From Prochlorococcus sp. AG-402-A21 (GTDB lineage Bacteria > Cyanobacteriota > Cyanobacteriia > PCC-6307 > Cyanobiaceae), in NCBI GenBank assembly GCA_003279655.1, contig QCHI01000013.1, positions 1 through 41,056 on the forward strand: a stretch of 41,056 bases of DNA, in the 5' to 3' direction. Shown here in pieces: positions 32,476 to 41,056 of the stretch. The notes beneath the pieces are model-generated. The model ran no database searches, was not told where the DNA came from, and saw only the letters and a program-made list of their open reading frames with translations. Position numbers and translations under genes: made by a program. How positions within the stretch are numbered: the stretch's first letter is position 1; each line of letters begins with the position of its first letter.

Positions 32476-33382
32476 TCATTTCCTCGAGGTTCTCACGATA
32501 AAAAGGATATCGTTCTAGATCTTTATCAATTACACAACCAGGCTCATCTCTATGCAAACAATTACGGAACTTGCATTTTGACTTAGTTAATTGCATTCGA
32601 AACTCTGGAAACAAAGAAGCAAAACCAGATGGCTCACATACTATTTGTGGACGATTAAACCCTGGAGTATCAGCAAGAAGTGATTCTGCTCCAATTGCAA
32701 AAAGTTCGACATGTCTGGTCGTATGAGTCCCTCTCTTTAATTTTGTTGAAACAGATGATGTGGGTCGAGATACAGTTGGGATTAAATGATTAATTAAACT
32801 TGTCTTTCCTACTCCAGAGGGACCAGCAAGTACAGTTAATTTTGTTTTTCTAAATCGCTCAATTAATAAATCAATACCCTGGGAATTCTTTGTAGATACT
32901 GGTATGCAATCATAACCCCAACATTTGAATTTATTTACATATAAGATTAAATCATCCTTTGTAATTAAATCTATTTTGGTTAAAATTATCAAAGGTTGTA
33001 TATTCGCACATTCAGCTGTTAATAAAAAACGACTTGCTTGCGCCATATCAAATAAAGGCTCGTCAACTGAAATACAAATAGAAACTAATGTAACGTTTGC
33101 AACTGCTGGACGTTTTAAAAAGCTTGTTCGCGGCTCTACTGCTGAAATTACAGCTCGTTGATTTACATAATCGATAGACTCAACAAAAACCAAATCACCT
33201 ACATCTATGAATAAACCTTGATAATCTAGTTTTCTTCTTCGTGTGCAAAGTAATCTAATTTTTTGAGAGAATTGATGCACTGACTCTTCTTTAAATTCTG
33301 TATAATCAATCTCTACAATTAGAAAATTTGCCTTGAGTGCAACAACGATACCTTTTAAATTGCTAGATTTATTTTTGTTCAC
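32444..33382 (-). CDS. rsgA: Ribosome small-subunit-dependent GTPase A
   Basis: 312 residues. Helps late maturation of the 30S subunit. N-terminal OB domain (about 8-75), then a circularly permuted GTPase with motifs in the order G4 (LTKIDL, with Thr in place of the usual Asn), G1 [11 protein letters not shown]3 DTPGF, and a C-terminal zinc region [14 protein letters not shown]. Start overlaps the end of the TusA-like gene by 14 bases; 3' end overlaps ybaB convergently. Last gene of the grpE-dnaJ-tusA-like-rsgA series. Confidence 0.95.
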   Translation of the reverse strand: MNKNKSSNLKGIVVALKANFLIVEIDYTEFKEESVHQFSQKIRLLCTRRRKLDYQGLFIDVGDLVFVESIDYVNQRAVISAVEPRTSFLKRPAVANVTLVSICISVDEPLFDMAQASRFLLTAECANIQPLIILTKIDLITKDDLILYVNKFKCWGYDCIPVSTKNSQGIDLLIERFRKTKLTVLAGPSGVGKTSLINHLIPTVSRPTSSVSTKLKRGTHTTRHVELFAIGAESLLADTPGFNRPQIVCEPSGFASLFPEFRMQLTKSKCKFRNCLHRDEPGCVIDKDLERYPFYRENLEEMINSPLPYQEG

Positions 33383-33614
33383 TCGATATTATTAAACTTA
33401 CTTTTTTAGAGTCTCTATATAGTATTTTTACTTTATAACCTTTCTCTTCTAATCCGTCAATAACACTAGTTTCAGACTCTCCTATATCCAAATCTACTTT
33501 TAACACTTGATTTAAAGATAAGTTTTCCAAAGCTAAGCAACATTTAACAAAATTGACTGGGCAAATAAGACCACACAAGTCTAAATATTGATCAATTAAT
33601 ATATTTTTCTCCAC
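33369..33614 (-). CDS. TusA-like sulfur carrier family protein
   Basis: 81 residues, GTG start sharing one base with the dnaJ stop (TAGTG). It has the TusA/SirA two-layer fold pattern: DQYLDLCGLICPVNFVKC, then VDLDIGESETSVIDGLEEKG and a beta end. The sulfur-carrying Cys of the CPxP motif is present, but the motif reads CPVN, without the second Pro. Such proteins pass persulfide sulfur for tRNA thiolation or cofactor synthesis; the partner here is unknown. Confidence 0.83.
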   Translation of the reverse strand: MEKNILIDQYLDLCGLICPVNFVKCCLALENLSLNQVLKVDLDIGESETSVIDGLEEKGYKVKILYRDSKKVSLIISSEQK

Positions 33615-34747
33615 TATTTTTTGCCAAAAAGTTTATTAAATAAACCACTTTTATGATAATGATACTGAGGTCCACGGGCAGAGTAATGTCCAGCTAGTTC
33701 TTCCAATAAATTCCTTTCAGAATCTGACAATTTAGTAGGCAATTTAATCTTTACTGAAACTTGATGATTTCCTCTTGCCACTGGATTTCCTAATTTCGGA
33801 ACTCCTTTATTTTCTAAATTCAAAATAGAATTAGGTTGAGTTCCTACTGGAATTTGTAACTTAGTAGGACCATCTACAGTATCTATTTCAATAGTATCTC
33901 CTAATATTGCCTGCAGATAACTGATATTAACCTCAGATAAAATTGTCAAGCCATCTCTCTTTAAATTTGAATGGTTTTTAACTTTTAAGAAGACATATAG
34001 ATCTCCAGATGGACCACCTTTTAATCCAGCATTTCCTTCTCCTGAAACTCTTAATCGTGTTCCGCTATCAACTCCAGCAGGTATATTGATTTTTAATTTT
34101 TTTCTGACTTGTTTAACCCCTTTCCCACCACAAGCATTACAAGGATCCTTAATTATTTGTCCAGTACCACCACAATTTGGGCATTCAGCGACCTGGGTAA
34201 AACTTCCAAAAGGTGTACGAGTAGCTCTTCTTACTTGACCAGCACCACCACATGTTGGGCAAGTAACAGGACCAGTACCTTTCTTAGCCCCAGACCCTCT
34301 GCAAACATCACAAGTTTCTAAATGAGGAACAGTGATCTCTTTTTCTTGTCCAAAAATAGCTTTATTAAAATCAATCGTAAGGTCGTAGCGTAAATCATCT
34401 CCCTGTTGAGGCCCACGTCTTTGAGGACGAGAACCTCCAGGTGAACCAGAACCACCAAAGCCATTAAAAAAGGTCTCAAACAAATCTGCAAAGCCGCCCA
34501 TATCTCCCATATCTGGCATGCCAGCAGCCCCACCTAATCCAGCTTCTCCAAATTGGTCATAGCGAGCTCGCTTTTGAGAGTCACTTAAAACTTCATATGC
34601 TTTACCTATTTCTTTAAATTTGTCCTCTGCACCTGCTTCCTTATTCACGTCAGGGTGATATTTCCGAGCTTGCTGCCTATAAGCTCTTTTTAAAGTGTCC
34701 GAATCAGCATCTCTGCTGACACCCAATAGTTCGTAAAAATCAGCCAT
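33614..34747 (-). CDS. dnaJ: Chaperone DnaJ, type I
   Basis: 377 residues. Co-chaperone of DnaK. J domain (1-70) with the HPD motif in [10 protein letters not shown], a Gly/Phe-rich region (75-120), and four zinc-binding CxxCxGxG repeats ([38 protein letters not shown]). Substrate-binding C-terminal domains and a basic tail ([14 protein letters not shown]) follow. Lies 44 bases after grpE, in the usual order; dnaK is not in the window. Confidence 0.97.
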   Translation of the reverse strand: MADFYELLGVSRDADSDTLKRAYRQQARKYHPDVNKEAGAEDKFKEIGKAYEVLSDSQKRARYDQFGEAGLGGAAGMPDMGDMGGFADLFETFFNGFGGSGSPGGSRPQRRGPQQGDDLRYDLTIDFNKAIFGQEKEITVPHLETCDVCRGSGAKKGTGPVTCPTCGGAGQVRRATRTPFGSFTQVAECPNCGGTGQIIKDPCNACGGKGVKQVRKKLKINIPAGVDSGTRLRVSGEGNAGLKGGPSGDLYVFLKVKNHSNLKRDGLTILSEVNISYLQAILGDTIEIDTVDGPTKLQIPVGTQPNSILNLENKGVPKLGNPVARGNHQVSVKIKLPTKLSDSERNLLEELAGHYSARGPQYHYHKSGLFNKLFGKK

Positions 34748-34791
34748 TAGTCCATTTAAACAAATTCACTCCCCTTTCGATCGTCATGTAG

Positions 34792-35589
34792 TTAATTCTC
34801 ATCTTTAGTTGAAACCTCTGCAGATTCACTTTGTTCTTGATTATCAACACTCTGATCAGAAATCTCTTCAATGGGAGCTTTCGGTCCTGGTCCCATAGAA
34901 ACTTTGACCAAAGCATGCCTTAAAACACGACCATTCAAGTGATAGCCCCTTTGTAATTCTTCAGTCACAATATCTTCGGCCTTCTCATCACTAGGTTCTC
35001 TCATAACCGCTTCATGCAAAGAGGGATCAAAAGCCTGACCAATTACACGCATTGGAGAAACACCTAATTGCTTAAGAACTTCAACTAGTTGCTTATACAG
35101 TCCTTGATAACTTCGATGTAAGGCTTGTGCTTCTTCGCCCTCTGGATTTAATTGCTGTCTTGCTCTTTCAAAATTATCTACAACAGGAAGTATTTCACTA
35201 AGCGTAGTGCAAGTGAGTTGAATTTTTAGATCATCTTGATCACGAGTCTGGCGCTTTCGGAAATTATCAAAGTCAGCTGCGATTCTCATATATTGACTGT
35301 TTAGAGTTTCATGCTCTTTTTCTAATTGCTGCAATCTTGCTTCAGTATCTGGAACTTTAATATTTGAATCAGAGCTAGTTGCAGATTGTTCGTAAGCTTT
35401 ATCAGCTTTATCAGCTTTATCTACGGAATCATTAATCAATTGCGGTTCTACTTCTGAATTATCAGAGAGCTTAACTTGATTGGAAGATTCATTGCTTGTA
35501 TTAGAGCTTACAGAGTTTTCATCAGAATCATATTTTGATGAACCATCCTGAGATAATTCATTTTCTGAGGAGGGAACGTCTGAATTCAT
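34792..35589 (-). CDS. grpE: Nucleotide exchange factor GrpE
   Basis: 265 residues, longer than the bacterial mean because of a low-complexity acidic N-terminal tail (1-85, Ser/Asp/Asn-rich). The tail contains a short tandem repeat [10 protein letters not shown], coded by three 9-base units near 35395-35420, which may vary between strains. A coiled coil (about 85-150, FDNFRKRQ) and the beta-wing end ([20 protein letters not shown] and [17 protein letters not shown]) are standard. Releases ADP from DnaK. Confidence 0.96.
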   Translation of the reverse strand: MNSDVPSSENELSQDGSSKYDSDENSVSSNTSNESSNQVKLSDNSEVEPQLINDSVDKADKADKAYEQSATSSDSNIKVPDTEARLQQLEKEHETLNSQYMRIAADFDNFRKRQTRDQDDLKIQLTCTTLSEILPVVDNFERARQQLNPEGEEAQALHRSYQGLYKQLVEVLKQLGVSPMRVIGQAFDPSLHEAVMREPSDEKAEDIVTEELQRGYHLNGRVLRHALVKVSMGPGPKAPIEEISDQSVDNQEQSESAEVSTKDEN

Positions 35590-35679
35590 ATAATTAGATC
35601 AGCTATTAGTCCATGTTGATAGCAAAGGGTTGTTTATACAAGCTACGGAAGCCCACACCTATTAAGTAATAAAAATTAT

Positions 35680-36165
35680 TTACGCATCAGCTTCAAATAT
35701 AAGAGCAACTCCATTATTGCAATACCGTTTACCAGTTGGCCTTGGACCATCATTAAAAACATGCCCTTGATGCCCTCCACAACGCCGGCAATGATATTCA
35801 GTTCTGGGGACAATTAATTTGAAGTCTGTTTTTGTCTCAATCGCATCAGGTAAATGATCAAAAAAACTTGGCCAACCTGTTCCACTATCAAACTTTGTTT
35901 TTGAGGAAAATAAAGCAAGCCCGCACCCTGCACATTTAAAAATCCCTGTCCTTTTTTCATCATTCAAGGCACTTGAAAACGGCCTCTCTGTTCCTTCATT
36001 GCGTAAAACATAAAAAGCATCTTTAGGTAAGCGATTTTCCCATTCTGCATCCGTTAAAGTTTTATAGTTATCCATAGGTTTAGATTCAGCAAAGAGCCTT
36101 TTTGGTTTAATAGTAAAACCAAACAAGGTATTCAAAAATCCAATCATTAAAAATCTACGATTCAA
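35680..36165 (-). CDS. msrB: Peptide-methionine (R)-S-oxide reductase MsrB
   Basis: 161 residues. N-terminal 25 residues (MNRRFLMIGFLNTLFGF) look like an export signal, suggesting a lumenal or periplasmic form. The MsrB domain (about 35-161) has both zinc CxxC pairs (CAGC, CRRC), the WPSFF and HQGHVFNDGP motifs, and the catalytic Cys in GKRYCNNG. It repairs methionine-R-sulfoxide, a product of photo-oxidative damage. Divergent from dusA; 71 bases between. Confidence 0.93.
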   Translation of the reverse strand: MNRRFLMIGFLNTLFGFTIKPKRLFAESKPMDNYKTLTDAEWENRLPKDAFYVLRNEGTERPFSSALNDEKRTGIFKCAGCGLALFSSKTKFDSGTGWPSFFDHLPDAIETKTDFKLIVPRTEYHCRRCGGHQGHVFNDGPRPTGKRYCNNGVALIFEADA

Positions 36166-36236
36166 AGAAATTATTCAATTAGATCAATATTAATAAACTT
36201 ACTGCTTAAAAAGTTGAAAAAAATTAATTGATAAAA

Positions 36237-37244
36237 ATGATTTCCAAATCTTTCAAAACAGATGAATTAGCTAATTACAGATTAAGTATTGCTCCAATGA
36301 TGGATTGCACAGATAGACATTTTCGTGTCCTTATGCGCCAAATCACAAAAAAATCGCTTCTTTATACAGAAATGATTGTGGCCCAAGCACTTCATTTCAG
36401 CAAAAATAGAAATAAATTATTGGATTTTGATGAAATTGAACACCCAATTTCCATACAACTTGGAGGAGACAATCCGAATCTTTTAGCTGAAGCAGCTCAA
36501 ATGGCTCAAGATTGGGGCTATGACGAAATAAATTTGAATATTGGATGCCCAAGTACGAAAGTAAAATCTGGCAACTTTGGAGCTTGTCTGATGGCTAAAC
36601 CAAAAATAGTGGCCAGTTGTATTGAGAAAATGAAAAAATCATGCAATATCCCAATAACAGTAAAACACCGACTTGGTATTGATAATCTTGATAGTGATGA
36701 TTACCTTATGCAATTCGTTGATAATTGTTCACTTGCAGGAGCAGACAGATTTATAATTCATGCAAGAAAAGCTTGGCTAAATGGATTAAATCCAAAAGAA
36801 AATAGAACAATTCCACCTCTCCAATATGAAAGAGTTGAAAATTTAAAAAACAATAGACCTGAATTAATTATTGAACTTAATGGCGGAATAAATACAATCA
36901 ATGATTGCATGAAAAATCTAAAAGTATTTGATGGAGTAATGGTAGGTAGAGCCGCATACTCGCGCCCCTTCGTTTGGAGAAAAATTGATTCAATGATTTA
37001 CGGAGAACAAGAAAAAAATTTATCTAGATCAAAAATAATTAAAAAAGTAATTCCTTTTGCTCAAAAACATATAGAAAAAGATGGACGTCTTTGGCAAGTT
37101 TCTAAACACATTATAAATCTGATAGAAAATATACCTAATGCAAAAATCTTGAGACAAGAATTAAGTGAAAAATGTCAAAACCAGAAAGCTGACGTTGCAA
37201 TTTTAAAAAAAATTGCCCAACAACTTGAAGATGCTGGGCATTAA
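36237..37244 (+). CDS. dusA: tRNA-dihydrouridine synthase A
   Basis: 335 residues from ATG 36237; a TTG at 36228 would add three. FMN enzyme reducing uridine in the tRNA D-loop. Conserved: IAPMMDCTDRHFR (FMN site), YTEMIVAQALH, QLGGDNP, INLNIGCPSTKVKSGNFGAC with the catalytic Cys, KHRLGID, FIIHARKAWLNGLNPKENR and GVMVGRAAYSRP. The DGLNPKENR-like signature places it in the DusA group. Converges with the RNA-binding protein, 18 bases away. Confidence 0.95.
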   Translation: MISKSFKTDELANYRLSIAPMMDCTDRHFRVLMRQITKKSLLYTEMIVAQALHFSKNRNKLLDFDEIEHPISIQLGGDNPNLLAEAAQMAQDWGYDEINLNIGCPSTKVKSGNFGACLMAKPKIVASCIEKMKKSCNIPITVKHRLGIDNLDSDDYLMQFVDNCSLAGADRFIIHARKAWLNGLNPKENRTIPPLQYERVENLKNNRPELIIELNGGINTINDCMKNLKVFDGVMVGRAAYSRPFVWRKIDSMIYGEQEKNLSRSKIIKKVIPFAQKHIEKDGRLWQVSKHIINLIENIPNAKILRQELSEKCQNQKADVAILKKIAQQLEDAGH

Positions 37245-37262
37245 TAACAAGCAACAAAATCC

Positions 37263-37781
37263 TTAAGATTCTGCGCCACCATAATCTGCAGTAGTGTCGT
37301 CTCCCCCTTCAGGCGAAGCACCTCTTCTTCTTCTACTACGTCCTTGATCAAAGCCATTGGCATCTTGAGCTGAATTGCCATGACTACGGTCTTCCCAACC
37401 TTTAGCTCCAGAGGGTCTATCTTGAGCGGATTGATCGCCGTAACCACCGCCTTGGCCGCCACCGCCGTAACCGCCACCTTGGCCGCCACCGCCGTAACCG
37501 CCGCCGCCGTAACCGCCGCCGCCTCTTCTGGGAGCACTACCTCTAGGTTCAGCTTTGTTGATTCTTAAAGGACGGCCCATAAGCTCAGCACCTTGTAGAG
37601 ATTCAATTGCTGAAGCTTCAACTGCTTCATCAGCCATCTCAACAAAAGCAAAACCTCTTTTGCGTCCTGTATCTCGTTCTAATGGTAAAGAACAATTTGC
37701 CACCTCCCCAAAGGGAGAAAACAATTCAATGACATCTTCCTGCTCAGCGCGGAAGGGTAAGTTGCCGACAAAAATACTCAC
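37263..37781 (-). CDS. Glycine-rich RRM RNA-binding protein
   Basis: 172 residues. One RRM domain (1-80) with RNP2 IFVGNLPF and RNP1 KRGFAFVEM; then a Gly/Tyr repeat tail (about 82-110, GGGGYGGGGYGGGGQGGGYG) and a charged end. Cyanobacterial Rbp proteins of this type bind mRNA, are often cold-induced, and help localise photosynthesis mRNAs at the thylakoid. The Gly tail DNA (37440-37530) is a GC-rich simple repeat, unlike the rest. Two inverted repeats lie upstream (37816-37856), which could be part of its regulated leader. Confidence 0.93.
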   Translation of the reverse strand: MSIFVGNLPFRAEQEDVIELFSPFGEVANCSLPLERDTGRKRGFAFVEMADEAVEASAIESLQGAELMGRPLRINKAEPRGSAPRRGGGGYGGGGYGGGGQGGGYGGGGQGGGYGDQSAQDRPSGAKGWEDRSHGNSAQDANGFDQGRSRRRRGASPEGGDDTTADYGGAES

Positions 37782-37815
37782 TTGAAAATTGGACTGAAAA
37801 TAAAATGTAACTAAT

Positions 37816-37856
37816 AGGCTATGAATAGCCTGAATTAATAACTCTAAATGAGTTAT
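37816..37856 (-). promoter_or_regulatory. Two adjacent hairpins in the RNA-binding protein leader
   Basis: AGGCTAT-GA-ATAGCCT (37816-37831) and ATAACTC-TAAAT-GAGTTAT (37838-37856), both with perfect 7-base arms, 35 bases before the rbp start and after the argH stop. They could be a leader structure controlling rbp, an operator, or a weak argH terminator. There is no long T-run. Confidence 0.4.
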
Positions 37857-37906
37857 CTTTAAACACTTTAATACCGAAAGCCCTCAAATAGATTTAAAAA
37901 AAATTT

Positions 37907-39298
37907 TTACTTAAATAATTTCGTGCGCCACAAAATAAGTTGTTCTTGAACCCTCTCAAATCCAGTTCCACCAGAACTCAAACGCGACTTAACAACACTT
38001 GAAGGCAAAAGCTTTTCATAAATATCTTTTTCAAAAGATTTATGAAATGTTTTCCATCTTTCCAAAGGAATATCTTTTAACAAAATCCCTTCCTCCAAAG
38101 AAGACTTAACAATTCGCCCAACTAATTGATAGGCCTCTCTGAATGGGATGTCCTTAGCAACTAAATAATCAGCAACATCAGTTGCATTTGAAAAGTCCGA
38201 AGAAACAGTATGATTGAGTCTATCTTTGATAAAAATCAAACCTTCTTCAAACAAAATTGATATTGCAACTAACGAATTTTTAACTGTTTTCACACTATCA
38301 AAAATTGCTTCTTTATCTTCTTGAAAATCTTTATTGTAAGCTAAAGGTAGCCCTTTGATCATAGTAAGCATAGCTTGTAAATGTCCAAAAACCCTCCCTG
38401 ACTTACCTCGAACTAGTTCTGGAACATCAGGATTCTTTTTTTGAGGCATAAGACTACTTCCAGTAGCACATCTATCTGTTAAATGAATAAATCCAAATTC
38501 TTCAGATGCCCATAAAATAACTTCTTCAGATAATCTACTTAAATGAGCCATGATTAATGCTGAGGCTCCTAAAAATTCTACGACAAAATCTCTATCACTT
38601 ACAGCATCTAGACTATTAGAATAAATATCTTGAAAGTGCAATTCTGAAGAAGTAATCTTTCTATCTATTGAAATAGAAGTTCCAGCTAAAGCAGCAGCTC
38701 CTAGTGGCGAAATATTCACTCGTTTTCTTACATCCTTTAATCTATCCCTATCTCTTTGTGCCATCTCAACATATGCCAATAAGTGATGCGCTAAGGACAA
38801 AGGTTGTGCTCTTTGTAAATGCGTATAACCAGGAATAAGCGTATGAAGATTTTTCTCTGCTAATAAAAAAAGAGATTTTTGAAGACGCTCCAAGTCCATA
38901 TCAATTTCATCAATACGCTTTCTTAGCCATAATCTGAGATCAGTTCCAACTTGATCATTACGACTACGACCAGTATGAAGTTTTTTCCCAACCGGACCTA
39001 TCAAATCTATTAATTTTTTTTCTACTGCAAAATGTACATCTTCATCTGAAATCACAGGATTAAATAAACCCTCAGAGGCCTCTTTCCTAATTTGTTGAAG
39101 ACCATTTTCTAAGTTAAGAGCCTCTTCCTTCGTAATAATCCCTTGAAATCCAAGCATACGAGCATGGGCTATTGAACCATCCAAATCTTCTTCTAATAGA
39201 CAAATATCAAACTCAATTGAAGCATTAAATTTTTCTATAAAAGGATTAAGTCCTTTATCAAATCTATCGCTCCAAGTTTTACTCAATGCATTTACCAA
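37907..39298 (-). CDS. argH: Argininosuccinate lyase
   Basis: 463 residues, usual length. Cleaves argininosuccinate to arginine and fumarate, the last step of arginine synthesis. Fumarase/aspartase superfamily signature [11 protein letters not shown] is present; also [17 protein letters not shown] and [17 protein letters not shown]. Start ATG 39298. Same strand as the PP2C gene upstream with 74 bases between. Confidence 0.97.
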   Translation of the reverse strand: MVNALSKTWSDRFDKGLNPFIEKFNASIEFDICLLEEDLDGSIAHARMLGFQGIITKEEALNLENGLQQIRKEASEGLFNPVISDEDVHFAVEKKLIDLIGPVGKKLHTGRSRNDQVGTDLRLWLRKRIDEIDMDLERLQKSLFLLAEKNLHTLIPGYTHLQRAQPLSLAHHLLAYVEMAQRDRDRLKDVRKRVNISPLGAAALAGTSISIDRKITSSELHFQDIYSNSLDAVSDRDFVVEFLGASALIMAHLSRLSEEVILWASEEFGFIHLTDRCATGSSLMPQKKNPDVPELVRGKSGRVFGHLQAMLTMIKGLPLAYNKDFQEDKEAIFDSVKTVKNSLVAISILFEEGLIFIKDRLNHTVSSDFSNATDVADYLVAKDIPFREAYQLVGRIVKSSLEEGILLKDIPLERWKTFHKSFEKDIYEKLLPSSVVKSRLSSGGTGFERVQEQLILWRTKLFK

Positions 39299-39372
39299 TA
39301 TTACTAATACAAATAAAGCAAGAGTCTTAGCAATTGTCAGGAGATTTACTAAGTTAATTCAGAAAGCGTTGA

Positions 39373-40749
39373 TTATTCATTGACTTTTAAAACTACCATT
39401 GATGCATCATCTTCAAGATGATGATCACTCACACCAACGAAACCATCTAATCTCTCAAAAAGTTTATTTAATATTTGTTGAGCTCCTAAACCTTCCCTGG
39501 CAAATTTATCTAAAAAAGTTATTAAACGATTTTCATCGAAACGTTCACCTGACATACCAGGTGCCTCAGTAACCCCATCAGTGTAGTAAAGAAGCACATC
39601 ACCAGGCTGAAGAAATATCTCTCCACATCCATATTCAGCTTCAGATTGAAGTCCTATCAATAATCCAGGAGCATCTAATCTAATTATTGATTTTGACTTA
39701 GCGCTCCAAAGTATGGGAGGGTTATGTGCTGCATTAGCAAAGCGTAATTTTCTTGATTTCGCATCAAAGTCCGAATAAAACAAAGTGACAAACCGATGTG
39801 ATTGAGTTAAATCTTCAAGAGCTAATTGATTCAAGTCATGCAAAATAGAATCAGGAGCTAATCCTGTTAAAACTTCAGCTCTGAGCATCCCTCGCAACAT
39901 AGTCATCAATAATCCAGCAGGGACACCTTTACCCATAACATCACCAATGACAAAAGCCCAACGACCACTTGATTTTGCTGTTTCAGACAACTCAGGGCGA
40001 GTAGGCATAAAATCGTAATAATCACCACCTACTTGAAAAGCAGGTCGACAGCAGGCAGCTAATTCAACTCCATCAATTATTGGACATTTGTCAGGTAATA
40101 ATTGTGATTGAATTTCAGCACCAATACTTATTTGTCTATCGACTTTTTCATGATTACGAATTACCTGAAATATGACATCATTTTCTATAGCTACTCCAGT
40201 CAAGTCAGCAACTATTTGAAGATGTTTTCGGTGAATATTGCTTCCAAAAACAATCTCTTTTTTATCAAACGCATACAATCGTCCTCGATGTCTTCCTCGA
40301 GAAACTATTGATGTAGCAATTACGTTAGAAGATTCAAAATGTCTTTGAACTAAACGATCTAAACTTACAATATTCTTTTCTTCCATTCCAAAACCAATTT
40401 TCTTTCCTTCATCAAAAAGAAATAATTTTCTAAATAATTCCTTATCTTCATCACCAGAGCTCATTTGTAATTGCTCCCGCCATAGACTGCCGTTATCTTG
40501 AAAAGGAATCAATAATGATCCTTTAACACCAACTAATTGAGTGACAAGAAGTGGAATAAGTTCTAGAAAACGCTGTAAATTAGTAAAGCTTCGTAAAGTA
40601 AAGCTCAACGAGAGCAACAAATCTTGATTAATAATTTGCTCTTGAGAGAGACTATGAATTAAATCTTTTAGAGACTTTGAGGCAGAACTTGGTAAGGAGT
40701 TAAGTTGATTTAGATTTTGTTGTTCTGAAATTAAAGAATTTTCTTTCAC
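39373..40749 (-). CDS. PP2C-type (SpoIIE/RsbU) serine phosphatase with GAF-like sensor
   Basis: 458 residues. The N-terminal half (about 40-215) looks like a GAF-type sensory domain linked by a helix to a SpoIIE-type PP2C domain (about 225-458). Metal-binding aspartates are visible in FQVGGDYYDF, FVIGDVMGKG, YYTDGVTEA and LEDDASMVVLKV. Such enzymes usually dephosphorylate anti-sigma-factor antagonists; no partner gene is visible, so the target is unknown. Same strand and next to ftsY, an arrangement I consider part of the conserved backbone. Confidence 0.9.
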   Translation of the reverse strand: MKENSLISEQQNLNQLNSLPSSASKSLKDLIHSLSQEQIINQDLLLSLSFTLRSFTNLQRFLELIPLLVTQLVGVKGSLLIPFQDNGSLWREQLQMSSGDEDKELFRKLFLFDEGKKIGFGMEEKNIVSLDRLVQRHFESSNVIATSIVSRGRHRGRLYAFDKKEIVFGSNIHRKHLQIVADLTGVAIENDVIFQVIRNHEKVDRQISIGAEIQSQLLPDKCPIIDGVELAACCRPAFQVGGDYYDFMPTRPELSETAKSSGRWAFVIGDVMGKGVPAGLLMTMLRGMLRAEVLTGLAPDSILHDLNQLALEDLTQSHRFVTLFYSDFDAKSRKLRFANAAHNPPILWSAKSKSIIRLDAPGLLIGLQSEAEYGCGEIFLQPGDVLLYYTDGVTEAPGMSGERFDENRLITFLDKFAREGLGAQQILNKLFERLDGFVGVSDHHLEDDASMVVLKVNE

Positions 40750-40807
40750 AATTCCGCAGTAATAAAGAAATTAATACTTAGAAACATATACAGAAAATTT
40801 CTAAACA

Positions 40808-41056
40808 TCATCGAACAGTTAATAATGCCTCAATAAATTCAAAGCTATTAAATGGTCGTAAGTCTCTAATTTTCTCCCCAGCCCCAATAAATCTAACAGG
40901 AAGTTTAGCTTCAGATGCGACAGCCATCGCAACACCTCCTCTGGAAGATCCATCAAGTTTTGTAAGTATCACTCCTGTTAATTCTGCTGAATCAGCAAAT
41001 GCTAAAGCCTGCCTAAGCCCATTTTGACCTTGACTAGAATCAAGAACTAATAAAGA
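40808..41056 (-). CDS. ftsY: Signal recognition particle receptor FtsY, C-terminal part
   Basis: 83 codons in frame to the window edge, ending ...EALLTVR-TGA; the rest lies outside. The GTPase motifs at the end of the NG domain are clear: LVLDSSQGQNGL, LTKLDGSSRGGVAMAVA (usually TKLDGTAKGG) and the closing FIGAGEKIRDLRPF. FtsY binds the SRP-ribosome complex at the membrane. The stop is 58 bases before the PP2C start. Confidence 0.93.
   Translation of the reverse strand, partial: SLLVLDSSQGQNGLRQALAFADSAELTGVILTKLDGSSRGGVAMAVASEAKLPVRFIGAGEKIRDLRPFNSFEFIEALLTVR

Noticed and set aside
37241-37568. Overlapping Ala/Val-rich frames opposite or beside the RNA-binding protein
   Set aside because: Produced by the GC-rich glycine repeat DNA in other frames; the RRM gene explains the region.

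Overview
The window looks like the chromosome of a marine picocyanobacterium, most likely Prochlorococcus (perhaps a low-light, NATL-type strain). The evidence is the strong AT bias, very short intergenic gaps in the backbone, the photosynthetic NADP-type GAPDH (gap2), a TLP40/CYP38-like lumenal cyclophilin, a glycine-rich RRM protein, and a run of backbone genes (guaA, cbiD, aminotransferase, pdxA, accB/efp, thiL, gap2, murC/murB, dnaJ/grpE, argH, ftsY). The strain assignment is inference.

The right part (17525-41056) is ordinary backbone: GMP synthase and CbiD on the minus strand; a PLP aminotransferase; small conserved proteins; an HNH protein; an SDR protein and pdxA; efp-accB with a 4-base overlap; cyclophilin and thiL; gap2; murC-murB-ybaB; the minus-strand set grpE-dnaJ-tusA-like-rsgA; msrB and dusA back to back; and the minus-strand series ftsY (partial), PP2C phosphatase, argH, RNA-binding protein.

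The left part (1-17524) is an accessory island abutting the 3' end of guaA. The last codons of guaA (Thr-Ile-Glu-Trp-Glu-stop; top-strand core TTCCCACTCAATAGT) recur as five extra copies at 1191, 3420, 5528, 7450 and 15256, always in the same orientation as the real guaA end at 17525. They divide the island into cassettes. Four cassettes are about 1.9-2.3 kb and each holds one forward gene: TPR plus unknown domain, TPR-sulfotransferase, TPR-methyltransferase, and an RTX metalloprotease. One of 7.8 kb is composite, and a truncated one lies at the left edge. Tandem doublets with an 11-base period lie near several ends, and those of the CACGTAAAACC family start 61-62 bases inside the left ends. 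This is the layout expected of tyrosine-recombinase elements accreted in tandem at guaA. No recombinase gene is in the window.

The TPR genes share promoter, N-terminus and TPR DNA but carry different C-terminal modules: sulfotransferase, two unrelated methyltransferase folds, and an unrecognised domain. Downstream of three of them lies a relic of the last codons of the large TPR-methyltransferase, indicating replacement of C-terminal modules. The likely job of the family is modification of cell-surface glycans or other small acceptors (inference).

The composite cassette contains, at 8290-10570, three pairs of duplicated terminator-ended RNA-like elements among small genes. One carries the 11-base core typical of Yfr1, and a Yfr2-like element nearby contains its 10-base complement. 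Three small membrane-protein genes (10199-10333; 11447-11572 and 11569-11739, the last two overlapping by ATGA) also lie here.
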